Made by a program: the position numbers and the translations under genes. This document shows positions 15,138 to 22,262 of a DNA stretch of 30,448 nucleotides, in pieces. The DNA comes from JBMNRY01 sp050944915. GTDB taxonomy: Bacteria > Bacillota > Limnochordia > JAAZLZ01. Where the stretch lies: assembly GCA_050944915.1 (NCBI GenBank), contig JBMNRY010000013.1, positions 1 to 30,448 on the forward strand, in the 5' to 3' direction. Position 1 is the stretch's first letter; each line of letters begins with the position of its first letter. The notes under the pieces are model-generated. The model saw only the letters and a list, made by a program, of their open reading frames with translations. It searched no databases and was not told the DNA's origin.

Positions 15138-16112
15138 ATAAAACGATTGCTCGGTTTGTTGGTGATTGGTGTCGTGTTGAGCTTGGCCCTTGTGTCGGTG
15201 GCAGCCGCCAGTTGGGTGCCCACCCGGGACATCGAATTCGTCGTGCCATCGGCCGCCGGGGGCGGTAGTGACTTGAATGCTAGAACCATTAGCGAACTGG
15301 CTCGGAAGTATGGATTCTGCCCCGTGCCCATCATGGTCGTGAACAAACCGGGCGGGTCGGGAGCTGTGGCCTTCAGCTATGTGAATACCAAAAAGGGCGA
15401 TGCCCACACCCTTATGGTCCTTCACTCGGGTCAAGCCGTCGGCTCTTATGTGAACAACTGGCAGGTAAAAACCGATGATTTGACCTACATCGGCACCGTT
15501 GCCTTCGATGAGTTGACCTTAGGTGTGCGGAAGGATAGCCCCTATCAGGATATTCAAAGCCTCTTGGAAGCGGGGAAGGCCAACCCCGGTCGGATCACCA
15601 TCGGCGGTTCCCAGCGGGGTAACAGTGACCATCTGAGTTTTGAATTGATGAACAAGTACACCGATGGAGAGTACACCTATGTCATGTTTAACAGTTCCGG
15701 TGAAGTGATGTCGGCGGTGCTGGGTGGACACGTGGATGTAGGCATCTTCAATCCCGCCGAATGTATCGGTCAGGTGGAAGCCGGGGAGGTCATCCCCATC
15801 GTTACCTTCGCGGCCGAGAGACTATCAGGCTTGTTTGCCGATATACCAACCTTTGGTGAGGTCGGTTATCCCCAAATCCAAGTCACTGAAGTGCGGGCCA
15901 TTTCTGGTTCACCCGACATGCCTGAGGAGGCCATTCGGTTCTACGAAGAATTGTTGCGGCAAGTGACGGAAACGGAAGAGTGGAAGCGGGACTATTTGGA
16001 CCGAAATTTGTTGGTTGACAACTACATGGATGCTGCCGATACAGAAGCCTACTTCAAGGACATGATCGACCTGAATATTAAGACCTTTAAAGAAACCGGC
16101 TATATCCAATAA
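15138..16112 (+). CDS. tctC: TctC-type solute-binding protein of a tripartite tricarboxylate transporter
   Basis: Extracytoplasmic binding protein of about 324 residues (Bug/TctC family). It has an N-terminal signal peptide (KRLLGLLVIGVVLSLALVSV, cleavage near AAA/S), then FVVPSAAGGGSDLNAR, NKPGGSGAVAF, ITIGGSQRGNSDHLS and a late DIPTFGEVGYP motif, all typical of the family. It captures a carboxylate outside the cell for TctAB. The frame's first usual start codon is TTG 15147, but that lies 16 bases after the strong AAAGGAGG (15123-15130) and cuts off the basic n-region. The in-frame codon 7 bases from the site is ATA at 15138, followed by AAA CGA TTG, i.e. a normal 'MKRLL' start but for one base. 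Either ATA is used or this is a G-to-A change or error. First transporter gene after the GntR regulator. Confidence 0.85.
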   Translation: MKRLLGLLVIGVVLSLALVSVAAASWVPTRDIEFVVPSAAGGGSDLNARTISELARKYGFCPVPIMVVNKPGGSGAVAFSYVNTKKGDAHTLMVLHSGQAVGSYVNNWQVKTDDLTYIGTVAFDELTLGVRKDSPYQDIQSLLEAGKANPGRITIGGSQRGNSDHLSFELMNKYTDGEYTYVMFNSSGEVMSAVLGGHVDVGIFNPAECIGQVEAGEVIPIVTFAAERLSGLFADIPTFGEVGYPQIQVTEVRAISGSPDMPEEAIRFYEELLRQVTETEEWKRDYLDRNLLVDNYMDAADTEAYFKDMIDLNIKTFKETGYIQ

Positions 16113-16153
16113 ATTAGAAAGTCGGGTCCCTCTATGTAAGGGAGAGATGTCAC

Positions 16154-16579
16154 TTGCATAACGTTGCACCGCTTTTGGCGCTTTTCGTTGGGCTCTACTG
16201 GGTTATCGCTGGGGTGAATTACGGCTTATGGGTGCGCAATGGGCCAGGACCGGGTTTTCTCCCGGTCCTGGGGGGCCTGTTAACCATGGTTTTTTGCATG
16301 GCCATCCTTTGGCAAAACAGGGAGAAAGAAAGCCCTATCAAGTTCAACCCCAAGGCCTTCTTGCCGGTGGGAGCCCTCTTGGCCATGGTTCTTTTGTCCC
16401 ATGTACTCGGTCTGCTTATTTCCATGACCCTTTTCATCTTTCTGTGGCTGCGGATCGCGGAAAGGCAGTCGCCCGCCAAATCCCTGACCATCAGCCTCGG
16501 TACGGTATTAGTCGTGTACGCAGTTTTTGTTGCCTGGCTCAGGGTACCTTTCCCTAAGGGCTTCTTAGGCCTGTTATAG
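16154..16579 (+). CDS. tctB: TctB-type small membrane subunit of tripartite tricarboxylate transporter
   Basis: Membrane protein of 141 residues with four hydrophobic helices, the normal size and topology of TctB. It shows the family's GPGPGFLPVLGGLL segment after TM1 and a hydrophilic loop (NREKESPIKFNP) between helices 2 and 3. It starts with TTG at 16154; a GGGAGAG site is about 10 bases upstream, and the ATG just before it reads in another frame into an immediate stop. It lies between tctC and tctA in the standard C-B-A order. Confidence 0.85.
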   Translation: MHNVAPLLALFVGLYWVIAGVNYGLWVRNGPGPGFLPVLGGLLTMVFCMAILWQNREKESPIKFNPKAFLPVGALLAMVLLSHVLGLLISMTLFIFLWLRIAERQSPAKSLTISLGTVLVVYAVFVAWLRVPFPKGFLGLL

Positions 16580-16622
16580 ATGGGTGACTGAAAGATCCCA
16601 AGAACGGAGGTGGTAGATCAAG

Positions 16623-18146
16623 ATGGTGATGGAAAACTTGCAATTCTTACTGGAAGGTCTTCAAGTCGCCTTAACTGTCCCCAACCTGCTTTCTGCCTTG
16701 GCGGGAGCCATTATGGGCTTAATCGTAGGTGCCGTGCCTGGCATCGGTTCCCTGGCGGGAGTGGCCTTGCTCCTTCCTCTCACTTTCCGGATGAACCCGA
16801 CCACGGCCATTATCGCCTTGGCCGCCCTCTATTATGCCAACATGTACGGTGGAGCCTTCAGCGCTATTTTATTGAACATCCCCGGCGACTCACCGGCGGT
16901 GATGACGGCTTTAGATGGGTATCCCTTGGCCCGCTCCGGTAAGGCGGGATTAGCCCTGTCTACAGCCATCATTTCCTCCTTTATCGGCGGGACCATCGGG
17001 ATTCTCATCCTGACCGTTTCCGGTCCCATTTTGGCCCGCTGGGGATTGAATTTCGGCCCTGGGGAGCTGACCCTGCTTATTCTGTTCGCCATGACTTCCA
17101 TCGGTTGGCTCTTAGGGGAAAACCCTAGTGCCGGATTGGTGTCTACAGGTATCGGGCTGATGTTCGCCACCGTCGGTGTGGACCGGGCCTTGGGGCTATC
17201 TCGCTTCGATTTTGGTAACGTTAATCTCCTAAGCGGCATCCCCTTCATCCCTCTGGTCATCGGCATGTTCGGCTTCAGCCAAGTCATCGACATGGTTGTT
17301 AATAAGGAGAAGTATGTATCGACTGGTATACACAAGGTCGATTTCCGCAGTACTATGATGACGGGGCAGGAGTTCCGCCAGATCGCCCCGGTGAGTTTGC
17401 GCAACGGCACCATGGGTACCTTTGTGGGAGTGATGCCGGGAGCCGGCGCAACGGCGGCCTCCTTTTTGGGCTATATTATCGAAAAGCGGATCAACAAAAG
17501 GGGAGACATGATGGGCAAAGGGGCCATTGAAGGCATCGCAGCTGCAGAGTCGGCCAACAACGGGGCTGCCATGGGAGCCTTTGCGCCATTGTTAACCTTA
17601 GGGATTCCCGGGGGCGGCACCACGGCGGTTCTGTTGGGCGGTTTGATGATGTGGGGTCTGCGACCGGGGCCGCTCCTCTTTCGAACCAATCCCGATTTCG
17701 TGTGGGGTCTGATCAGCTCTATGTATATCGGTAATATCATCTGTCTGATCATCGCCTTTGCTTCCATTCCCTTGATGATGCGGGTGGTTCGGGTACCAGC
17801 CAGCGTTATGATTCCCATCATCTCCGTCGTTTGTGTCATCGGCACCTACACCGTTAACAACAGTCTCTTCGATGTATATCTCATGCTGGCCATGGGTGTG
17901 CTCAGCTACTTCATGAGTATCGCCGGACTTCCTACGGCACCACTATTGCTGACCTTTGTCTTGACTCCGATGCTGGAAAGCTACGTCAGGCAGGCCTTCG
18001 ACATTTCCCGGGGAAGTCTCGCTATTTTCATCGGCAGCAGCATTTCCCGGGTCCTGTTGGCCCTAACGGTGATCTTCTGCTTAGCGCCCATCGTGGTTAA
18101 CATCTTGCAAAAAAGGAAGCCCAAGGATAGCAAGACCGTGGCCTAA
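16623..18146 (+). CDS. tctA: TctA-type large membrane subunit of tripartite tricarboxylate transporter
   Basis: Membrane protein of 507 residues with about 12 helices, the secondary-active permease of the TTT family, driven by an ion gradient. Characteristic motifs are GAVPGIGSLAGVALLLPLTF, YYANMYGGAFSAILLNIPGD near the N terminus and their partial repeat GVMPGAGATAASFLGY and GAFAPLLTLGIPGGGTTAVLLGG in the second half. GGAGGTGG lies about 11 bases before the ATG. The substrate is not predictable from the permease itself. The following PdxA-like gene points to a sugar acid or other hydroxy-carboxylate rather than citrate. Confidence 0.95.
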   Translation: MVMENLQFLLEGLQVALTVPNLLSALAGAIMGLIVGAVPGIGSLAGVALLLPLTFRMNPTTAIIALAALYYANMYGGAFSAILLNIPGDSPAVMTALDGYPLARSGKAGLALSTAIISSFIGGTIGILILTVSGPILARWGLNFGPGELTLLILFAMTSIGWLLGENPSAGLVSTGIGLMFATVGVDRALGLSRFDFGNVNLLSGIPFIPLVIGMFGFSQVIDMVVNKEKYVSTGIHKVDFRSTMMTGQEFRQIAPVSLRNGTMGTFVGVMPGAGATAASFLGYIIEKRINKRGDMMGKGAIEGIAAAESANNGAAMGAFAPLLTLGIPGGGTTAVLLGGLMMWGLRPGPLLFRTNPDFVWGLISSMYIGNIICLIIAFASIPLMMRVVRVPASVMIPIISVVCVIGTYTVNNSLFDVYLMLAMGVLSYFMSIAGLPTAPLLLTFVLTPMLESYVRQAFDISRGSLAIFIGSSISRVLLALTVIFCLAPIVVNILQKRKPKDSKTVA

Positions 18147-18176
18147 AGCTTGCTTAAGGGAAGGAAGGTAGATAAA

Positions 18177-19187
18177 TTGGGAGTTAAGCCTATCGTCGGC
18201 GTATTATTAGGAGACCCTACCGGCATTGGTCCCGAACTGGTGGCCAAGTTGGTAGCAGATAAGCAAATGTGGGATTTGGCTCAGATCCTCATCATCGGGG
18301 ATCGGCGCATTTTAGCGATGGGCCAAAGGATCGCGGGAACGGACACGGAAGTTCCCGTCTGCAGCACCTATGAAGAGATCCAGTTTCCCCTTGAGGGGCC
18401 GGCCTTGTTAGATCACCCGGCCTTTGATCCCGGGGATCTACAATTAGGCCAGGTCGATCCTAAAGCGGGCAAATACGTTTATGAGTCGTTATTGTATGCT
18501 ATTGCCTTAGCCAAGGAAGGTAAGATCGATGGTCTTGTTTTTGCCCCCTTTAATAAGGAGGCCCTGCATCGGGGCGGCTGCCCCTTTGAGGACGAACTGG
18601 CGGTCTTTATGAGTGAGTTCAATTGTCCAGCAGTCCGAGGCGAGTTAAATGTGATCGATGAAATCTGGAATGCCCGGGTGACCTCCCATGTGGCCCTTAA
18701 AGATGTCAGTTCTTTGCTCACCATTGACAGTGTCTATGAAACCATCCTTTTCGTCGATAGTGTCATGAGGATCTACGGCAACCCGGCCCCCCGGTTAGCG
18801 GTGGCGGCATTGAATCCCCACGGTGGTGACGGCGGTTTGTTCGGCAACGAAGAAGGGGAGATCATCGCCCCAGCCATCGCCAGAGCTAGGGAAGAAGGGA
18901 TCGATGCCTCGGGGCCTTTTCCAGGTGATACCATTTACCTTAGAGTCCTGGATGGCCACTATGATGCAGTAGTATCCATGTATCACGATCAGGGGCAGAC
19001 AGCTATCAAACTATTAGGTTTCGAAAAAGGGGTCACCGTCCACGGCGGACTGCCGATTCCCATCACCACCCCCGCCCACGGTACTGCCTTTGACATCGTC
19101 GGCCAGGGAATCGCCAAGGAGAGTGCCACCAAGCGGGCCTTCACCATCGCCAGCCGGATGGCGGCCAATCTAAAGAAGAACTCGTAG
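18177..19187 (+). CDS. pdxA: PdxA-family dehydrogenase (PdxA2-like, D-threonate/D-erythronate 4-phosphate type)
   Basis: NAD-dependent oxidative decarboxylase of 336 residues from the 4-hydroxythreonine-4-phosphate dehydrogenase family. Motifs are GDPTGIGPEL (12-21), metal-binding histidines H171 (TSHVAL), H215 (NPHGGDGG) and H270 (YHDQGQ), KLLGFEKGVTVHGGLP and HGTAFDIVGQGIA. The TTG at 18177 is preferred because AAGGAAGG (18161-18168) is 8 bases away and the family N terminus starts there; the frame is open to TTG 18150. Location right behind TctA, under a GntR regulator and away from any B6 genes, favours the catabolic PdxA2 role (oxidising a phosphorylated four-carbon acid to dihydroxyacetone phosphate and CO2). 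However, the DUF1537 kinase that usually accompanies it is absent here. Confidence 0.85.
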   Translation: MGVKPIVGVLLGDPTGIGPELVAKLVADKQMWDLAQILIIGDRRILAMGQRIAGTDTEVPVCSTYEEIQFPLEGPALLDHPAFDPGDLQLGQVDPKAGKYVYESLLYAIALAKEGKIDGLVFAPFNKEALHRGGCPFEDELAVFMSEFNCPAVRGELNVIDEIWNARVTSHVALKDVSSLLTIDSVYETILFVDSVMRIYGNPAPRLAVAALNPHGGDGGLFGNEEGEIIAPAIARAREEGIDASGPFPGDTIYLRVLDGHYDAVVSMYHDQGQTAIKLLGFEKGVTVHGGLPIPITTPAHGTAFDIVGQGIAKESATKRAFTIASRMAANLKKNS

Positions 19188-19242
19188 AGATGGGATGAAA
19201 AGGAAGGTTTCTCCCTTTGAATGTCATCGACAGAGAACCATC

Positions 19243-19286
19243 CCAAAGGGCCTATTAGGTTTGGTATCCTAAGGGGCCCTTTGGGC
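19243..19286 (+). terminator. Long hairpin after the TTT-pdxA unit
   Basis: Bases 19243-19260 pair with 19269-19286 in an 18-bp stem (one mismatch, one G-U; CCCAAAGGGCC arms) around an 8-base loop. It lies 55 bases after the pdxA stop and 30 before the VOC gene. No proper T-run follows (CCTTCCTTT), so it may act as a weak terminator or as an mRNA-stabilising 3' end rather than a full stop. Confidence 0.5.
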
Positions 19287-19315
19287 CTTCCTTTGGTAAA
19301 TAAAGGGGGATTCTA

Positions 19316-19696
19316 ATGATCAGGGGTATTGAACATTTCGGCCTGATGGCTAAAGATCCAGAAAGGTTAGCCCGCTGGTATGCCGATGTCTTAGATTTTC
19401 GCATCGTTTTTCAGATCGGATCTCCGCCCAAGGTGTTTATCGCCGGGCGGGAAAAGGGAATGATCGAGATCATTCCTTGGGAAGAGGATGTAGCCGAGGA
19501 AAAGGGCAAAAGGACTCATATCGCCATCGAAGTGACTGATTTCCAAAAGGCCTTGGAACGGTTACAAAGGGTCGGTGTAACCGTCGAAGAAATGCGGGAT
19601 ACCTTCGCTGGTGGGAGAGTAGCTTTCTTCCGGGACATCGAAGATAATCTATTGCATTTTGTCTATAGGCCGGAGCCAGTTTGGGAGCTCGATTAG
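19316..19696 (+). CDS. VOC-family (glyoxalase/bleomycin-resistance fold) protein
   Basis: Protein of 126 residues, a single vicinal-oxygen-chelate domain of two beta-alpha-beta-beta-beta halves. It opens with IEHFGLMAKDPERLARWYADVL, containing the first metal histidine (H7), continues with MIEIIPW and THIAIEVTDFQKALERL, and ends in AFFRDIEDNLLHFVYRP. In many glyoxalases the last metal ligand is Glu in a GN-x-x-E motif; here that position reads NLLH, so metal use and activity may differ. It has a clear ATG with an AAAGGGG site. It follows the TTT-pdxA unit but is separated by a hairpin; the tRNA gene comes next. Substrate unknown. Confidence 0.8.
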   Translation: MIRGIEHFGLMAKDPERLARWYADVLDFRIVFQIGSPPKVFIAGREKGMIEIIPWEEDVAEEKGKRTHIAIEVTDFQKALERLQRVGVTVEEMRDTFAGGRVAFFRDIEDNLLHFVYRPEPVWELD

Positions 19697-19710
19697 CAAA
19701 AAAGTTCTCC

Positions 19711-19739
19711 TTGCATCACCCGGGGAGCTTTGGTATAAT
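19711..19739 (+). promoter_or_regulatory. Promoter of tRNA-Arg
   Basis: TTGCAT (19711-19716), a 17-base spacer and a perfect TATAAT (19734-19739) end 17 bases before the tRNA's first base. Confidence 0.85.
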
Positions 19740-19756
19740 GTTAATGCACTAAACGA

Positions 19757-19831
19757 GCGCCTATAGCTCAGCGGATAGAGCACCGGCCTCCGGAGCCGGG
19801 AGCGCAGGTTCGATTCCTGCTAGGCGCACCA
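19757..19831 (+). tRNA. tRNA-Arg (anticodon CCG)
   Basis: A complete cloverleaf can be drawn: acceptor GCGCCTA/TAGGCGC (19757-19763 with 19821-19827), D-arm GCTC/GAGC, anticodon stem CCGGC/GCCGG with loop CTCCGGA and anticodon CCG at 19790-19792, T-stem GCAGG/CCTGC with loop TTCGATT, discriminator A and an encoded CCA (19829-19831). It reads the CGG arginine codon. It is flanked by its own promoter and terminator. Confidence 0.97.
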
Positions 19832-19844
19832 TTGGATTATGAAG

Positions 19845-19872
19845 CGGACTGTTCATTGCAGTCCGTTTTTTT
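19845..19872 (+). terminator. Intrinsic terminator of tRNA-Arg
   Basis: CGGACTG (19845-19851) pairs with CAGTCCG (19859-19865), followed by seven T (19866-19872), 13 bases after the tRNA end. Confidence 0.9.
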
Positions 19873-20062
19873 ATGGTTAACCTCTACCACCCTTTGGCAC
19901 TTACATAGATACTAGCCAATTGCCGGGCTCCATGGTAAAATAGTCTTGCTTTCCTGGATTAGGGATATATTCCGACCCCAGGAGGGTCATTTAGGAAGAA
20001 AAACAGTAAAGAGGGTATCTAACAGGGGGAGCGGGAATAGGAATAACCTTGGGGTGGGTAGA

Positions 20063-20635
20063 GTGCTGGAATTGATCGTGGGTCTGGTCGATTCATTACT
20101 ACTGGCGGTTAACCCCGTCAGTCTCTTCGTCGTCGCCTTTATCGAATCCATTTTTTTCCCAGTGCCGCCCGACACCCTATTACTACCCTTGGTGCTCCTG
20201 CGCCCCCAGGGTGCCGGCCTTTGGGCCTTGATCTGTACTGGAGGCTCGGTGACTGGGGCTATGATCGGCTACGGGATTGGACGCTGGGGGGGTCAGCCCC
20301 TGCTTAAGCGCTATGTCCGTCGGGAGCTGGTGGAACAGGTCTATCGCTTGTTTAAGAAGTATCAAGTATGGGCCATCGGTATCGCCGGTTTTACCCCGAT
20401 CCCCTATAAAGTTTTTACCATCGGCGCCGGTGCCTTCGATATGAATTTTCGGCTTTTCGTTCTGGTGTCCCTCATCAGCCGAGGCTTGCGCTTTTTTTTG
20501 GCCTCCTTTTTTGTTGCCCTTTACGGCGAACCTATGTTACAGCTGATGGTCGATTATTTCGAACTCTTCACCGTGGCGTTGGCCGTGGTGGCCATCTTCT
20601 TCTATTTGATTCTACGTAGGGTAAGATCTAGGTAG
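20063..20635 (+). CDS. DedA/YqaA-like VTT-domain membrane protein
   Basis: Membrane protein of about 190 residues of the SNARE-associated (VTT) superfamily. Visible features are the re-entrant segment FIESIFFPVPPDTLLLPLVLLRP (family F/E...P-P motif), GGSVTGAMIGYGIGRWGG, then KYQVWAIGIAGFTPIPYKVFTIGAGAFDMNF with the conserved F-TPIPYK-FT-GAG core, and a late RGLRFFLASFF. Relatives move undecaprenyl phosphate or phospholipid headgroups across the membrane or support membrane homeostasis; which role applies here is not known. The frame is open from TTG 19946, but residues before the GTG at 20063 are polar and unlike the family. GTG 20063 (GGTGG upstream) or GTG 20054 is more likely. The small gene at 20647 follows after 11 bases. 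Confidence 0.8.
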   Translation: MLELIVGLVDSLLLAVNPVSLFVVAFIESIFFPVPPDTLLLPLVLLRPQGAGLWALICTGGSVTGAMIGYGIGRWGGQPLLKRYVRRELVEQVYRLFKKYQVWAIGIAGFTPIPYKVFTIGAGAFDMNFRLFVLVSLISRGLRFFLASFFVALYGEPMLQLMVDYFELFTVALAVVAIFFYLILRRVRSR

Positions 20636-20646
20636 GGGGTGAAAAA

Positions 20647-20790
20647 ATGGCCGTTCGGTTGATTAACCAGCGACGGTTTTCCCATAAAGGGGATGTGAAA
20701 CTGGTGTGGCAAGGGGGACGTATTGCCAAGGTAATATTCTCCCACGGGGTTGTGGTGGAATTTTTTGAAAGGAAAGGCAAATCATCCTAA
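20647..20790 (+). CDS. Small protein, 47 residues, unknown function
   Basis: An ATG-initiated frame with a good GGGGGTG ribosome-binding site 5 to 6 bases upstream, 11 bases after the DedA-like gene. The protein begins MAVRLINQRRFSHKGD and ends FFERKGKSS. It is basic, with a central hydrophobic stretch (RIAKVIFSHGVVVEFF) that alternates like beta strands; no signal peptide or transmembrane helix is evident. The size, spacing and ribosome-binding site support a real small gene co-transcribed with the DedA-like gene. I recognise no family. Confidence 0.55.
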   Translation: MAVRLINQRRFSHKGDVKLVWQGGRIAKVIFSHGVVVEFFERKGKSS

Positions 20791-20941
20791 AGGGGCAGGA
20801 ATTCCTGCATTCACCTCTAAACAAGAAGGTATTAGGACCTAAGGCGGTTATTTGGGCCTTGGGTAAGAAATAATCTGCCAGGAAGAAAACTGGCAATTCT
20901 AATCATGGATAGGTTTTCTACAACTTGAGGGGAGAAAGTTG
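20791..20941. other. Intergenic hairpins before glycerate kinase
   Basis: Two inverted repeats lie here: the perfect 14-base palindrome GCAGGAATTCCTGC (20795-20808), just after the small gene, and TGCCAG/CTGGCA (20876-20881 with 20890-20895, loop GAAGAAAA), about 45 bases before the kinase start. Neither has a T-run. No clear promoter is seen. Confidence 0.4.
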
Positions 20942-22093
20942 ATGAGGATATTAGTAGCGATTGATTCTTTCAAAGGTAGTGTCGATGCTTCCGAAGCAGC
21001 GGAAGCGTTATCCATTGGGCTTAAGAGAGCTTTGCCCGATTCGACCATCGAACTGGTGCCTATGGCCGATGGGGGAGAAGGTACTGTCCGCTCCCTGGTC
21101 GATGCTACGGGGGGACGGATCATCACTAAGGAGGTTTGCGGTCCCTTGGGGGAACCGGTGGAAGCCTTCTACGGCATCCTCGGCGACGGCGATACAGCCG
21201 TCATCGAAATGGCTGCCGCCTCGGGATTGCCCCTCATTAGGCGGGATCAGCGCAACCCTCGCCTGACCACTAGCTATGGTACCGGGGAGCTGATCCGCTC
21301 CGCCCTCGATGAAGGCTGCCGGCGGTTTATTATCGGCATCGGTGGCAGTGCCACCAATGACGGTGGGGCGGGGATGGTCCAGGCCCTAGGTGCCCAACTG
21401 TTGGACAAGGAGGGCCAACAAATCGGCCCCGGAGGAGCTAGCCTTTTTGCCTTAGAACGGATCGATGTCTCCCAGTTAGATCCCCGGATCAAAGAGAGCC
21501 GTTTTCTCGTCGCCTCCGATGTGGACAATCCTTTATTAGGAGACAAGGGTGCTACTGCTGTATACGGTCCCCAAAAGGGAGCGACCCCGGAGATGATTAA
21601 GGAACTAGACCAAGCCCTGGCCCATTACGCTAAGATCATCAAAAGGGATCTGGGAACCGATGTGGCCAACATCCCCGGCAGCGGTGCTGCGGGGGGCTTA
21701 GGAGCAGGAGCCATCGCCTTTTTCGGTGCCACCCTGCGGCCTGGAGTGGAACTGGTCGTCGAAGCCGTCGGTTTAGAAGAAAAGGTGAAAGAAGCCGACT
21801 TTGTTGTGACAGGGGAAGGAGCCGTCGATGCCCAAACGGTCCACGGCAAAACGCCCATCGGCGTCGCCCGGGTGGCTAAAATGCATGGTAAACCAGTCAT
21901 CGCCGTAGCCGGCAATCTCGGGAAGGGTGCGGAAGCCGTTTATGATCACGGTGTTGATGCCCTATTAAGTATCGCCCCTGGGCCCATCTCTTTGGAAGAA
22001 GCCATGGACCGAGCGGTGGAATTCCTGGAAAAGACAGGGGAAAGATTGGGACGCTTGATTAGAATAGGTTGTTCCGTCAATGGTCAGTTATAG
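20942..22093 (+). CDS. Glycerate kinase (GarK/GlxK type I family)
   Basis: Protein of 383 residues, the full length for this family. Motifs are DSFKGSVDASEAA (8-20), MADGGEGTVRSLV, SYGTGELI, GIGGSATNDGGAGM (132-145), VASDVDNPLLG, YGPQKGA and the C-terminal VTGEGAVDAQTVHGKTPIGVA. The enzyme phosphorylates glycerate with ATP to 2- or 3-phosphoglycerate in the cytoplasm; the GarK-like class usually gives 2-phosphoglycerate. The ATG at 20942 is chosen over the TTG one codon upstream; GGGGAG is about 8 bases away. It is transcribed as its own unit and closed by a strong terminator. Its place downstream of the TTT-pdxA unit would suit the use of a sugar acid, but that is inference. Confidence 0.92.
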   Translation: MRILVAIDSFKGSVDASEAAEALSIGLKRALPDSTIELVPMADGGEGTVRSLVDATGGRIITKEVCGPLGEPVEAFYGILGDGDTAVIEMAAASGLPLIRRDQRNPRLTTSYGTGELIRSALDEGCRRFIIGIGGSATNDGGAGMVQALGAQLLDKEGQQIGPGGASLFALERIDVSQLDPRIKESRFLVASDVDNPLLGDKGATAVYGPQKGATPEMIKELDQALAHYAKIIKRDLGTDVANIPGSGAAGGLGAGAIAFFGATLRPGVELVVEAVGLEEKVKEADFVVTGEGAVDAQTVHGKTPIGVARVAKMHGKPVIAVAGNLGKGAEAVYDHGVDALLSIAPGPISLEEAMDRAVEFLEKTGERLGRLIRIGCSVNGQL

Positions 22094-22117
22094 CCTAGGT
22101 TGCCGTTTGTAGGGCTG

Positions 22118-22146
22118 CCCCGGAGCTCTCTCCGGGGTATTTTTCT
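22118..22146 (+). terminator. Intrinsic terminator after glycerate kinase
   Basis: CCCCGGAG (22118-22125) pairs perfectly with CTCCGGGG (22130-22137), loop CTCT, followed by TATTTTTCT. It begins 25 bases after the kinase stop. The AT-rich 22195-22210 region beyond it holds a TATAAT (22202-22207) that may be the -10 of the nfn unit, though no good -35 is seen. Confidence 0.85.
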
Positions 22147-22262
22147 ATAGTTTGCCCTGTTGTACGTGGGGGGAAAAAGGGAACGGCAATCGGGTATTTA
22201 ATATAATTAAAGAAGTGATGAATGGTTCATCCTTCGTTCTTGGTATCCTGAGGGGGAATATT

